From positions 2,350,501-2,414,500 of the forward strand of contig NZ_CP103300.1 of NCBI RefSeq assembly GCF_025562755.1: a stretch of 64,000 bases of DNA, written 5' to 3'. Shown here in pieces: positions 17,255-25,755 of this stretch. The position numbers were made by a program, and so were the translations under genes. Each line of letters begins with the position of its first letter. Positions within the stretch are counted from its first letter, which is position 1. The notes beneath the pieces are model-generated. The model worked only from the letters and a program-made list of their open reading frames with translations, made no database searches and was not told the DNA's origin. This DNA comes from Endozoicomonas euniceicola. Lineage in GTDB: Bacteria > Pseudomonadota > Gammaproteobacteria > Pseudomonadales > Endozoicomonadaceae.

Positions 17255-18427
17255 ATGCTGAGAGCCACCAAAGTACGAATCTATCCAACATCAGAGCAGG
17301 CGGAATTTCTCGACCGTCAGTTTGATGCTGTGCGGTTCGTATGGAACAAGGCCCTGGCTATTAAGGTTCATTATTACAAGGTTCGTGGGCAGAGCCTTTC
17401 TCCCAAAAAACACCTGAAGCCCTTGCTGGCAAAAGCCAAGAAAAGCCGAAAGTACTCATGGCTGAAAAACGCTGACTCTATTGCACTGCAACAGGCCACT
17501 ATCAATCTGGATACGGCCTTTCAAAACTTTTTCAATCCCAAATTGCAGGCAAGATTTCCTCGCTTCAAGAAAAAGCATGGCAAGCAAAGTAGCTACCATT
17601 GTACGTCTGTCTCTGTGGGCGATAACTGGATAAAAATCCCCAAGTGCAAGCCCATAAGGGCTAAAGTGCATCGTGAAATAGTGGGTAAGGTGAAGTCTGT
17701 CACCCTGAGCAGAACGCTAACCGGCAAGTATTTTGCCTCCATATTGGCTGATGATACCCAGGAACAACCAAAACAGATTGATAATCTTGAAGCTAATCAG
17801 GTTGTCGGTGTTGATATGGGGATTACTGATCTGGCTATCACCAGTACCGGCCATAAGACTGGCAACCCTCGCTTTCTGAAAAAAGCACAACGTAACCTGA
17901 AAAGAAAACAACAGGCTCTATCTCGCTGCAAGAAAGGCTCAAAAGGTAGGCACAAAGCCCGTTTATTGGTGGCAAAGGCGCATGAGCGTGTAGCCTTTGC
18001 CCGTAATGATTTTCAGCATAAGCTATCAAAACAACTCATCGACGAAAACCAAGCGGTGATTGTGGAGACACTGAAAGTTAAAAACATGCTCAAGAACAAG
18101 CGTCTTGCTCGTTCTATTGCTGATGCTGGCTGGCATTCACTGATAACCAAACTCGAATACAAGGCAAAGCAGGAAGGTAAACATCTGGTGAAGATAGACC
18201 AGTGGTTTGCATCCTCTAAAACTTGCTCAGTCTGCGATTTGAAACAGGAAAAAATGCCATTGAGAATCCGATCATGGGAGTGTAGCTGTGGTGCTATCCA
18301 TGACCGGGATATTAATGCAGCTCGCAATATCAAGAAGCAAGGCATATTGAAATTAAAGGCGGAAGGACTGTCCGTTTCTGCTGATGGAGGCTTGCGTAAA
18401 TCCGGCAGACTGTCGGTTGCTGCCTAA
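17255..18427 (+). CDS. tnpB: IS605 TnpB RNA-guided nuclease, copy 2
   Basis: 390-residue TnpB. The RuvC triad (Asp187, Glu271, Asp352) and four zinc-ribbon cysteines are present. It differs from copy 1 at few positions (Cys131 for Arg, Val149 for Ile, Arg384 for Ile). The DNA just after the stop (to 18467) is the conserved RE that would form the 3' part of the guide RNA scaffold; the host sequence beyond 18467 would then be the guide. Intact and associated with an intact tnpA. Confidence 0.93.
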   Translation: MLRATKVRIYPTSEQAEFLDRQFDAVRFVWNKALAIKVHYYKVRGQSLSPKKHLKPLLAKAKKSRKYSWLKNADSIALQQATINLDTAFQNFFNPKLQARFPRFKKKHGKQSSYHCTSVSVGDNWIKIPKCKPIRAKVHREIVGKVKSVTLSRTLTGKYFASILADDTQEQPKQIDNLEANQVVGVDMGITDLAITSTGHKTGNPRFLKKAQRNLKRKQQALSRCKKGSKGRHKARLLVAKAHERVAFARNDFQHKLSKQLIDENQAVIVETLKVKNMLKNKRLARSIADAGWHSLITKLEYKAKQEGKHLVKIDQWFASSKTCSVCDLKQEKMPLRIRSWECSCGAIHDRDINAARNIKKQGILKLKAEGLSVSADGGLRKSGRLSVAA

Positions 18428-18652
18428 GAAATCAGAAGCCTCACCCGATAGGGTGGGGAGCAGTCACTGACTGTGCCAGACCTGCGGGTTTTTTTATGCC
18501 CAAAAATCAATGAGCTGCCAAAGTCTACAACATTATCAATAAGGATAAAAAAGTCGCTGATCAAAGATAAAGGGGTATTTACAATCAATCACAGAGGGAA
18601 GCAAGAAAACTCCATGGTCAAGCTTGTTGTGCCACTTCCCTTAAAGTAAAAA

Positions 18653-18727
18653 AGCAGAGGCCTCAAAAAAGTCCTCTGCTCTTTTTGCCCTGCTACCAGA
18701 ACAAAGCCCTGCCTTGAATGGCAGGGC
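18653..18727. terminator. Two hairpin terminators downstream of the serine hydrolase gene
   Basis: Hairpin 1: AGCAGAGG (18653-18660) / CCTCTGCT (18673-18680), with T-tracts on both strands, so it may act bidirectionally. Hairpin 2: GCCCTGCC/GGCAGGGC (18706-18727), loop TTGAAT, followed on the minus strand by TTTGTT. Both lie just past the stop of the minus-strand gene at 18748. The stretch 18468-18652 otherwise shows only a short open frame ending VVPLPLK at about 18649, with no assignable function. Confidence 0.75.
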
Positions 18728-18747
18728 AAGTTAAACGACAAAAGACG

Positions 18748-20142
18748 TTAAGAAGCAGCCTGTTCATCAGCCAGACGCTTAAACAGCGGCTTGATGACAT
18801 CGAAGAAGTACGTGTGAATCATCGCCTGCCCTGTGTGGTTACGGTAATCACCGAAGATAGCGATAACGTTGCCGGTGTTATGATCCCAGGCAGATACCTG
18901 ACCGTTTGTACCAAGCATCATAGAGAAATCAACGCCGGTTTCCGGATCAGTCAGTGTACGGAACTGGTTTTTGTACCAGGCACCTGTCGGAACCGCCAGA
19001 CCTTCATAGGAAATCTGAGCCCAGGCTTTCTTAACCACCGGATCGCCTTCTACGACTTCTTTTACAAAAGATTCCGGAACAACCTGCTCGCCTTTCCAGT
19101 TCTTGCCACCATTAGCCATGATGAAAGAACCGATGGCAAAGTCACGGGTCGTCGTATTGTAAGCACCGGAACCGATGGAATCTTTATCCTGGTTAACGTA
19201 CATGGCGCCGTAGTTGTTGAAACCGCCTTTGGACCAAAGGTACTCGTCGTATACTTCAGCCAGCGGCTTGCCGGTGGCGCGAACCAGTGCCATAGCCACC
19301 ATTTCTGTGTTCAGGCAGCGATACTGGTACTTCTCACCTGGCTTCCACTCAGGGTCATGGTTATGGGCGTAGAGCTCCAGGTATTCACCGAGGCGGGTAA
19401 TGCCTTTGGCATTCTCTGCCTGCACAGGTGGAACCAGTTTGCCATCTTTCTCTACCAGGCCAGCATAACCAGCCACTGTCGACATGGAGCTGTCGGTTAC
19501 GTTGCCGTCTGGCATTTCCCAGTTGTGCCAGCCTTCACGGGACATATCCATGGTATTGGAGCCGGAGGTCATGTCCAGGTAGTGGCGCATTTTGATTTTG
19601 CCCCACGGCGTGCCTTTCAGCTCTTTGATGTAGGTTTCAGCCTTCTCGTCCGCGCTCACCAGGCCAGTCGCTTCTACCGCAGCCCAGGCCATGGAGGTAA
19701 ATGATTTATGAGCGGAGTGCAGCTGGTGCTTGGTGTCTACTTTGGAGTTGTTCCAGTAGTCCTCGGCAATGATCTCGCCTTTCTTGTTCATGATCACGTA
19801 GGAGCTGATTTCAGCACGGTCACGCATCAGGTTGTACATGCTGATGGTGTTGCCGGGTACGACATCCGGTACGGTGATTTTGCTGACATCAAGCTGTTTG
19901 GCTGCCTTTTTCATGGGCATTTTTTCAGCAGGGGCAGGAATCTCGGCCCAGTAGTGAATTTTGTGGTTATCGACCATGGCGAAACGGGCGAACTTTGAGT
20001 ATTCCCAGTCCTTGATGCCAGTACCGTATACGTTAAGGTTCTTTTCCATCTGCTGGTCGGGCTCATGGTAGGTTACATGAGCCTGAGTACCTGTAGCGAA
20101 CAAAGCGGCTGCCGTAGCAATTGCCAGGATCGATTTTTTCAT
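18748..20142 (-). CDS. Secreted serine hydrolase, beta-lactamase/6-aminohexanoate-dimer hydrolase fold
   Basis: 464-residue exported enzyme of the class C beta-lactamase-like superfamily. A signal peptide (MKKSILAIATAAALFATGTQA) sets the start at 20142; the frame is open further upstream without homology. The SxxK motif is Ser143-Ala-His-Lys146 in HSAHKSFTSMAW. The Tyr-containing second motif is YRCLNTEM (Tyr274, Asn278). TSGSNTMDMS and GAYNTTTRDFAIG are typical of NylB-like hydrolases. These act on amide or ester bonds; the substrate is unknown and resistance to beta-lactams should not be assumed. Two terminators follow. The next minus-strand gene ends 157 bp upstream, so it may have its own promoter. 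Confidence 0.85.
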   Translation of the reverse strand: MKKSILAIATAAALFATGTQAHVTYHEPDQQMEKNLNVYGTGIKDWEYSKFARFAMVDNHKIHYWAEIPAPAEKMPMKKAAKQLDVSKITVPDVVPGNTISMYNLMRDRAEISSYVIMNKKGEIIAEDYWNNSKVDTKHQLHSAHKSFTSMAWAAVEATGLVSADEKAETYIKELKGTPWGKIKMRHYLDMTSGSNTMDMSREGWHNWEMPDGNVTDSSMSTVAGYAGLVEKDGKLVPPVQAENAKGITRLGEYLELYAHNHDPEWKPGEKYQYRCLNTEMVAMALVRATGKPLAEVYDEYLWSKGGFNNYGAMYVNQDKDSIGSGAYNTTTRDFAIGSFIMANGGKNWKGEQVVPESFVKEVVEGDPVVKKAWAQISYEGLAVPTGAWYKNQFRTLTDPETGVDFSMMLGTNGQVSAWDHNTGNVIAIFGDYRNHTGQAMIHTYFFDVIKPLFKRLADEQAAS

Positions 20143-20298
20143 TTCACTCGCACCGATTGACTGAAGAGGGATTGAGCATTGACAAACTGACTGTCCCTGC
20201 TGCTGGTTGATTACTCTATCAAAAGCAGAATCAGCAAGCTTTTTGTCCCTGTTTAGTGGAGCTTTAATAATGCTTAGTAATGACATCATTAAGCATCA

Positions 20299-20925
20299 CT
20301 ACGCCTCTTCACCGTAGACTTCCAGCCACTGGGGAATCTGCCCGGGATCACCAATGGTTTTAAAAAACTTGATGCACGATTGTGGCGCCCGGCAGCCGAG
20401 ATTCTCCTTGCACCAGTTATCCAGTTTGTAATGGCTGCGATAACCCTGCTCCCAGGCGATAAAGGCTTTATCCGCATTGGACCAGAACGCTGGGTCCCAG
20501 CGGCCTTTTTCTGCCAGCCAGGGGTAAGACGGGCGTTCTTCGGTCTGGGAGTAAACCGCTGAACAGATCATTGTTAAATACCTGACCACCAAATCCGGGC
20601 CGAACTCCTTCAGGCTTAACGAGTGCAGCTTGCTGATATCGTCGCCTACTAAAAACGCCGCCCGCTCAATCAGAAAATCCATTTTTTCATCAAGCATCAT
20701 CTCATAAATCATCCAGCCCAGGCGTTCATCCAATGCATCATAAAACTCTTTCTTCTTCTCTTTGGAAAGCTTCTGGTAAGCCTGAAGATTCGGGTGCTTT
20801 TTGCTGACATGAGCCTGAAGGCTGGGATAGTCACTCAGGCCGTCAACATTATTTGCCAGAACATTCATCAGCTTTTCTTTGGAGACAATCAGCTCACCCA
20901 GCTCAGATAATGCGTTTTTATTCAC
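20299..20925 (-). CDS. Hypothetical protein (208 aa)
   Basis: Not recognised. The start chosen is the GTG at 20925 (VNKNALSELGELIVSKEKL), because CAGGAGACC stands about 8 bp upstream. A frame open to 21087 would add an uncharacteristic stretch. The protein is soluble, charged and probably helical, with EKLMNVLANNVDGLSDY, KLSKEKKKEFYDALDERLG and LLDEK-like segments in the first half. There are several Trp and three Cys residues in the second (GRWDPAFW, WEQGYRSHYKLDNWC, CRAPQSC). No membrane segment or signal peptide. It is followed by the serine hydrolase on the same strand. Confidence 0.65.
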   Translation of the reverse strand: MNKNALSELGELIVSKEKLMNVLANNVDGLSDYPSLQAHVSKKHPNLQAYQKLSKEKKKEFYDALDERLGWMIYEMMLDEKMDFLIERAAFLVGDDISKLHSLSLKEFGPDLVVRYLTMICSAVYSQTEERPSYPWLAEKGRWDPAFWSNADKAFIAWEQGYRSHYKLDNWCKENLGCRAPQSCIKFFKTIGDPGQIPQWLEVYGEEA

Positions 20926-21266
20926 GGTTACGGTCTCCTGCCTTTTACTGTACGATGTCTTTCGCTGCAGAATGTGTTTCGTTGCAACAATTGCCGAGAC
21001 AATTGTGCCAAGGTTCATTCTGGATTTCAGAAGAGCAGGATAAACTGAGCTTTTACGGCTGTGAATCGACAAAAATCCCAATAACACGGTTTTAGAATCG
21101 TTTCCGATTTTATTCTGTTTAATAATTAACCATATATTTATATAGCGATAAATTTTATAATGGCCTGACCTCTGTTTAACGACATTAATCGTATATATCC
21201 CAATCTAACCGAACAGAAGGAACTAATAACGACATAGTCGTTTATATACTCACCTCAGGCAGATGT
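20926..21266. other. Divergent intergenic region before the MFS gene
   Basis: 341 bp, very AT-rich at 21095-21170 (runs such as TTTAATAATTAACCATATATTTATATAG). It must hold the divergent promoters of the hypothetical gene (minus) and the MFS transporter (plus). No clear operator or RNA element was recognised. Confidence 0.4.
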
Positions 21267-22526
21267 ATGACCATCGATATAAATAACAAGAATGAAAGGA
21301 TGCTTTTCATTCTGACCCTTGGTGCACTCACCATGCTTGGCCCCATGGCCATTGATCTCTATCTTCCGGCTCTGCCCGCTATTGCCAACGATATGGGAGA
21401 GCCCCTCAGTAAAATCCAGTTTACCCTCAGTGCTTACACTATGGGCTTTGCTTTGGGGCAGTTAATCTACGGACCTCTATCGGACCGTTTTGGTCGTCAG
21501 AAAGTGATGCTGCCGGGACTGGTTGGCTACCTCGTTACTAACATACTGGCTGCCCTGTGTACCGATGCCAACCAGTTGATTATCGTGCGGGTATTGCAGG
21601 CCATGGCAGGGGCGGCGGTGATGGTGACCATTCCGGCTATGGTTCGGGATTTGTTTCCCCGGCAGGAAAGTGCAAAAGCATTGTCGTCTATTTTGCTGGT
21701 GATGACAGTTGCTCCACTTCTGGCACCACTTCTGGGTGGACAAATTTTAAGATTTTTTGGTTGGGAAAGCCTGTTCATCTTTCTGGCTGCGCTGGCTTTT
21801 CTGGCCATGGGGCTGGCAATGTGGCGAGTGCCTGAAACATTACTAGAAAGCCGTCGTTTAAATGTACCGGCAAAAGAACTGGCTGCCACCTATATCAGCG
21901 TCCTTAAAAATCGTAATGCCATGGGCTGCATTTTGTGCCATGGCTTTTTCTTTGGAGGCATGTTTGCCTTTATTACCGGATCGCCTTTTGTTTATATCGA
22001 ACTGTATGGTGTTGATCCGGAAAGCTATGGGTTGCTGTTTGGCCTGAACATCTTTGCCATGGGCATTATGAATATGGTCAATATCCGCCTGATTGGCCAT
22101 ATGCCCCTGTTTAGCATTCTCCGAACCGGCAGCATGAGTGCTGCTGTGGCTGCCTTTGCCCTGCTTCTGAATGCTAAAACAGGAAACGCCGGGCTGGCGG
22201 GAATTGTCTTACCGATTATGGTTTATGTCGCCTGCTTAGGTTTAACAGGACCAAATTCCAATGCCCTGGCGCTGGCTCATTTCCCTCGTTCAGCAGGCAC
22301 TGCCAATGCCATGGCAGGCGCACTGCGTTTTAGTATTGGCGCTGCAACAGCGGCTTTTGTCGGCCTGTTACATGACGGTACGGCCATACCAATGGCTATG
22401 GTTATGGCGGGTTGTGGTATTTTATCGGTGGCGAGCCTGTTGCTGGTAAAGAATGGCGCTATTCCCGCAACAGAACAGGGAGCGCAGAAAGAGTCCGCGG
22501 TCAGTGAGGAAAAGGTGTCTGCCTGA
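21267..22526 (+). CDS. Bcr/CflA-type MFS drug:proton antiporter
   Basis: Inner-membrane exporter of 419 aa with about 12 hydrophobic helices. DHA1/Bcr-CflA marks are GPMAIDLYLPALPAIANDMG in helix 1, FALGQLIYGPLSDRFGRQKVML (loop 2-3 motif A), RVLQAMAGAAVMVTIPAMVRDLF, and APLLAPLLGGQILRFFGWESLF in helix 5 (motif C region). It ends in a charged cytoplasmic tail. Family members export chloramphenicol, bicyclomycin, sulfonamides or sugars and peptides; the substrate cannot be set from sequence. It stands alone, followed 111 bp later by the TRIC-family gene on the same strand. Confidence 0.9.
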   Translation: MTIDINNKNERMLFILTLGALTMLGPMAIDLYLPALPAIANDMGEPLSKIQFTLSAYTMGFALGQLIYGPLSDRFGRQKVMLPGLVGYLVTNILAALCTDANQLIIVRVLQAMAGAAVMVTIPAMVRDLFPRQESAKALSSILLVMTVAPLLAPLLGGQILRFFGWESLFIFLAALAFLAMGLAMWRVPETLLESRRLNVPAKELAATYISVLKNRNAMGCILCHGFFFGGMFAFITGSPFVYIELYGVDPESYGLLFGLNIFAMGIMNMVNIRLIGHMPLFSILRTGSMSAAVAAFALLLNAKTGNAGLAGIVLPIMVYVACLGLTGPNSNALALAHFPRSAGTANAMAGALRFSIGAATAAFVGLLHDGTAIPMAMVMAGCGILSVASLLLVKNGAIPATEQGAQKESAVSEEKVSA

Positions 22527-22637
22527 CCATTTCATGTAGGTGCGCCCCGCACCACATAACGGTTTCCGACTATATTTGACCCTCAACTACCGGCTATATA
22601 ATCTTGTTTACTTTTTAACTCCACAGTCAGTCTGAAC

Positions 22638-23252
22638 ATGCTGTTATATAGCCTGGATTTATTTGGTACCGCTGTTTTTGCTATCAGTGGAGCCTGGGTC
22701 GCCTGTCGCAAAGACATGGATATTTTTGGGGCCATGGTATTGGCTTTCGTGACCGCTGTGGGCGGCGGCACTATTCGTGACGTCCTGCTGGGTGCGACAC
22801 CTGTCTTCTGGTTTCAGGACACTCTGTATTTAACCGTTATTTTTGCTTCTACCCTGTTCGCTATTGCACTGCGTAAGTGGCATGAGAAGGCTCAGTGGCC
22901 ACTTCAGGTGGCCGATGCCCTGGGGTTGGCGGTCTTCGTTGTGATTGGTGCGGATAAAGCCCTGACTTATGGTGCAGAGCCTGTTGTTGCAGTAATGATG
23001 GGGGTTCTGACCGGCTGTGGCGGTGGCGCTATCCGGGATGTACTGGCGGATGAAATACCTAATGTGCTGCGCAACGAGGTCTATGCCTCTGCCGCTATTG
23101 CTGGCGGCGCTGTCTTTGTTTTCCTTAACTCGGTTCTGGGTTTCACACTGGCCGCTGTTATTTCTGCAACTCTAGTCCTGCTTATGCGACTGCTTGCCCT
23201 GTATAACAATATTTCCCTGCCACGCTTTCAGTTGCCCAAGATCAACAACTGA
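22638..23252 (+). CDS. TRIC-family cation channel (UPF0126, YicG-like)
   Basis: Inner-membrane protein of 204 aa made of two repeated three-helix units. Each carries the family signature: VTAVGGGTIRDVLLG in the first repeat and LTGCGGGAIRDVLADEIPNVL in the second. Bacterial members are homologues of trimeric intracellular cation channels and conduct monovalent cations; some are reported near glycine genes. It probably has its own promoter; 159 bp separate it from the FadL-type gene. Family assignment is secure; physiological role is not. Confidence 0.9.
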   Translation: MLLYSLDLFGTAVFAISGAWVACRKDMDIFGAMVLAFVTAVGGGTIRDVLLGATPVFWFQDTLYLTVIFASTLFAIALRKWHEKAQWPLQVADALGLAVFVVIGADKALTYGAEPVVAVMMGVLTGCGGGAIRDVLADEIPNVLRNEVYASAAIAGGAVFVFLNSVLGFTLAAVISATLVLLMRLLALYNNISLPRFQLPKINN

Positions 23253-23411
23253 CCATTTTTAAGACGGTTTTGCAGACGTTCAAGGCCGTCTTTCCAATCA
23301 CCTTTCAAACTATTTTCTTCTGTGTTTTCCGCCAGACAAACTATAAATCTTTGATGCTTATTCTATTTCGACCATCGCTCTCCTATGTCAGCATAGTCGT
23401 CGAGGTTTACC

Positions 23412-24791
23412 ATGCATCACCTCACCACCGGCTTATACCGGGTTGCCTCCCTGTCCTGCGTTATGGCTTACTCTGCGCACTGTCTGGCAGCAGGTTACGG
23501 CCTCAATGAAAACTCTGCCAGCTACATGGGGGCAGGCTTTGCCGGTCGTGCCTCAAACCCCGTCGACGCTTCTATAGCAGCCAATAACCCGGCAGGAATC
23601 AGCTTTGTGAAACACAATACCCTCTCTGTGGGTTCTGCGCTGATCTTCAAAGGAGGTGAGTTCGAGGGACAATATAAAAGACCGCCTCTACCCCCACCCT
23701 ATGACAATGGGCAAACTCTTCGTGGCAAAACCACTGACTTTCAAAAAACGACACCGGTTCCTTTTGGGCATTTATCAATGCCTTTCAACGATCAAATAAC
23801 GGTTGGCCTGAGTGCTTACGGCCCCTTTGGTATTGAGCTGGACTACAAAGATGACTGGCCCGGCAAGTACTTCGGCGATGAAACCAGCGTTAAAGTCATC
23901 AATTTACAAGGTACGTTGTCGTTTAAGGTACGGGAAGACTTTGCCATCGGTATCGGACTCATTGGTGCTTATGTCAAAGGCAAGCTGACGCAAACTGCCG
24001 GTGTTCCGGATGTTCTGCCCATCGATGCGACGATAGAGGGCGACGATAATACCTTTGGCTGGAACATAGGGGTTATATGGCAGATTAACGAACAAATGAA
24101 AATTGGCGCTGTGTATCATTCTCAGCTGGAGTTTACGCTGGATGGTGACATCAAGGTACAGGGCAGGCTGATGGTTCCCGAAAATCCACCGATTAATGTA
24201 ACAGTCAATGATAAGGTAGATGCCAAACTCGATATTACCATGCCAGAACGGGTAGCTTTGAGCATTACCCACCAGATTGATCCTCGCTGGACGCTGGTGG
24301 CAGACGCCACCTGGACCCGCTGGAGTCGTTTTAAGCAGTTTTACGTCAAAGCCAAACGCCATGTAAAAATCAGCCAGTCCGGTATTCCCGACCTGCCTCC
24401 GGAAATCACCACGGATCCATCCTCCTATATTCCCATGAACTGGAAAGACGTATGGGCGTTCTCCGTCGGAACCTCTTACCAGATAGCACAACAATGGCTG
24501 TTGCGTTTGGGTTACATGTGGGATCAGTCACCAGTAGACGACAAAAATCGTACTGTTCGTTCTCCGGATGCCAACCGGAACTGGTTTACCTGTGGAGCCA
24601 GCTGGCAGCCGACTGAACAGTTGAGCATTGATGTGGCTTACGCTTATGTAGTGATGGACAAAGGTAACATTTCAGAAGCAAAATATAACGGCACCCCGCC
24701 TCATAACGTGAATGCTGAATACGGCAAAATCACCGGGGAATATAATAACAGTTCGCACATTGTGGCAGCACAGTTGAACTATCGCTTTTAA
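23412..24791 (+). CDS. FadL/TodX-family outer-membrane hydrophobic substrate transporter
   Basis: Beta-barrel outer-membrane channel of 459 aa for long-chain fatty acids or aromatic hydrocarbons. The signal peptide ends SAHCLA, giving mature AGYGLNENSASYMGAGFAGRA. The plug contains the conserved NPAG in AANNPAGISF. Periodic amphipathic strands run to the C-terminus, which ends in QLNYRF, the terminal aromatic BAM-recognition residue. A lipoprotein gene follows 32 bp downstream and is probably cotranscribed. Transport of host-derived lipids would suit a host-associated bacterium, but that is inference. Confidence 0.9.
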   Translation: MHHLTTGLYRVASLSCVMAYSAHCLAAGYGLNENSASYMGAGFAGRASNPVDASIAANNPAGISFVKHNTLSVGSALIFKGGEFEGQYKRPPLPPPYDNGQTLRGKTTDFQKTTPVPFGHLSMPFNDQITVGLSAYGPFGIELDYKDDWPGKYFGDETSVKVINLQGTLSFKVREDFAIGIGLIGAYVKGKLTQTAGVPDVLPIDATIEGDDNTFGWNIGVIWQINEQMKIGAVYHSQLEFTLDGDIKVQGRLMVPENPPINVTVNDKVDAKLDITMPERVALSITHQIDPRWTLVADATWTRWSRFKQFYVKAKRHVKISQSGIPDLPPEITTDPSSYIPMNWKDVWAFSVGTSYQIAQQWLLRLGYMWDQSPVDDKNRTVRSPDANRNWFTCGASWQPTEQLSIDVAYAYVVMDKGNISEAKYNGTPPHNVNAEYGKITGEYNNSSHIVAAQLNYRF

Positions 24792-24823
24792 TATCTCAGG
24801 CATGAAGCCTGGAGGAGTGATAA

Positions 24824-25414
24824 ATGTCTGGTCGATTTCCCTCTCAACCCGCCGCACGGATTGTCATTCTGACTGTGCTTCTTTTGCCTGCACTGCTGAC
24901 AGGCTGCGCCTCCCACCTTGAAAAAGAAAGACAGCAGCTGGCGCAACAACCCCACCAGCAGGATGTCTGCGGGCAACTGAATTATGTGTTCAATAACAGC
25001 GGCAACGGCTTCCGGGCCATTCGTTCACAGCCAAACTTCCAGAACAAAATCACCCTGTGGAAATCCACCTATCAGCCTCTGGAAACCAGCTGTGAAATCT
25101 GGCAATGGTCAAACCGCTACAGCTTTGTCTGCAGTAAAATTCTGCCCGATGCCCAGTCTGCACGGGCTATTTACGATGAAACCAATGCCACCATCGGGCA
25201 GTGCGTTAAGGCTGACAACGTGGCGATCCGACATGAGCCACTGCCAGATAATAAAGGTGAAAGAACAGAATATCGGGTGAACGGGCAGGTTCGTGGCTCA
25301 ACTGAAATGGTTAACACCAAAGGCCTGTTTTTGGATGACTGGACCGTGTATGTATTGATTTCATCACCCGATGAAGGTTCTGGCAGGCTGGCAGCACCGG
25401 AAAAGCAACCATAG
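24824..25414 (+). CDS. Putative lipoprotein (196 aa)
   Basis: Has GGAGGAG upstream of the start. The N-terminus has a hydrophobic segment and lipobox (ILTVLLLPALLTGC), so the mature protein would begin with a lipidated Cys28 and be membrane anchored on the periplasmic side. Four further cysteines (in QDVCGQL, TSCEIW, FVCSKI, IGQCVK) could form two disulfides. No known domain was recognised. Close spacing suggests it works with the FadL-type channel. Confidence 0.75.
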   Translation: MSGRFPSQPAARIVILTVLLLPALLTGCASHLEKERQQLAQQPHQQDVCGQLNYVFNNSGNGFRAIRSQPNFQNKITLWKSTYQPLETSCEIWQWSNRYSFVCSKILPDAQSARAIYDETNATIGQCVKADNVAIRHEPLPDNKGERTEYRVNGQVRGSTEMVNTKGLFLDDWTVYVLISSPDEGSGRLAAPEKQP

Positions 25415-25641
25415 TTCTAGTACATCTTCCCATTACGTCTAACTTGTAGATGGTATCTACAGGCTAAGAACTGTCCCATTAGTGTCTCAACGCTGTGTCA
25501 TAATACGATTTACTCGACAGTTGTAGCACATTGTTGAACATTGATCTGGGTCACATTAACAATTGTGATCAAATATTTTCTCTCCGGAGATACGCTATTT
25601 TTCTGGTACTTTACATAAAGACGACAATGTTTTTTAGTTCT

Positions 25642-25657
25642 GGCATGCAGTTTGCCT
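25642..25657 (+). promoter_or_regulatory. Sigma-54 (-24/-12) promoter of the gcvPA operon
   Basis: TGGCATGCAGTTTGCC: GG at 25643-25644 and GC at 25655-25656 are exactly 10 bp apart, and the flanks match TGGCAC-N5-TTGC. It lies 99 bp before the gcvPA start in a 341-bp gap. An imperfect dyad, TTGATC...GATCAA, at 25541-25572 is in a suitable place for an activator site. The nearest enhancer-binding activator gene is at 31740-33560. No glycine riboswitch pattern was seen. Confidence 0.75.
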
Positions 25658-25755
25658 TCCATAGGAATAAACCGTTTTTCTGAACAACTGCGCAAGCAAT
25701 AGTTTTAACGCAGTTTTCACCAATAAAAATGCAAGTCGAGCTATGGGAGTCAAGC

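Larger units (their letters stand above)
16687..18467. mobile_element. IS605-type element, copy 2 (complete)
   Basis: 1781 bp from TTAGCAAAATCG (LE) to GCAGTCAC (RE), with subterminal hairpins CCCTCGCCC/GCGGGCGGGG and CACCC/GGGTG on the two sides. Divergent tnpA and tnpB are both intact. It is the only one of three copies in the window with both ends and both genes whole, so it is the likely autonomous copy. Confidence 0.9.

Noticed and set aside
18468..18652. Continuation of mqsA beyond IS605 copy 2
   Set aside because: No reading frame across the restored junction shows the HTH domain of MqsA; only a short unassigned frame ending VVPLPLK is present.
25415..25755. Glycine riboswitch before gcvPA
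   Set aside because: No tandem aptamer-like conserved core could be read; the sigma-54 site explains the region better.
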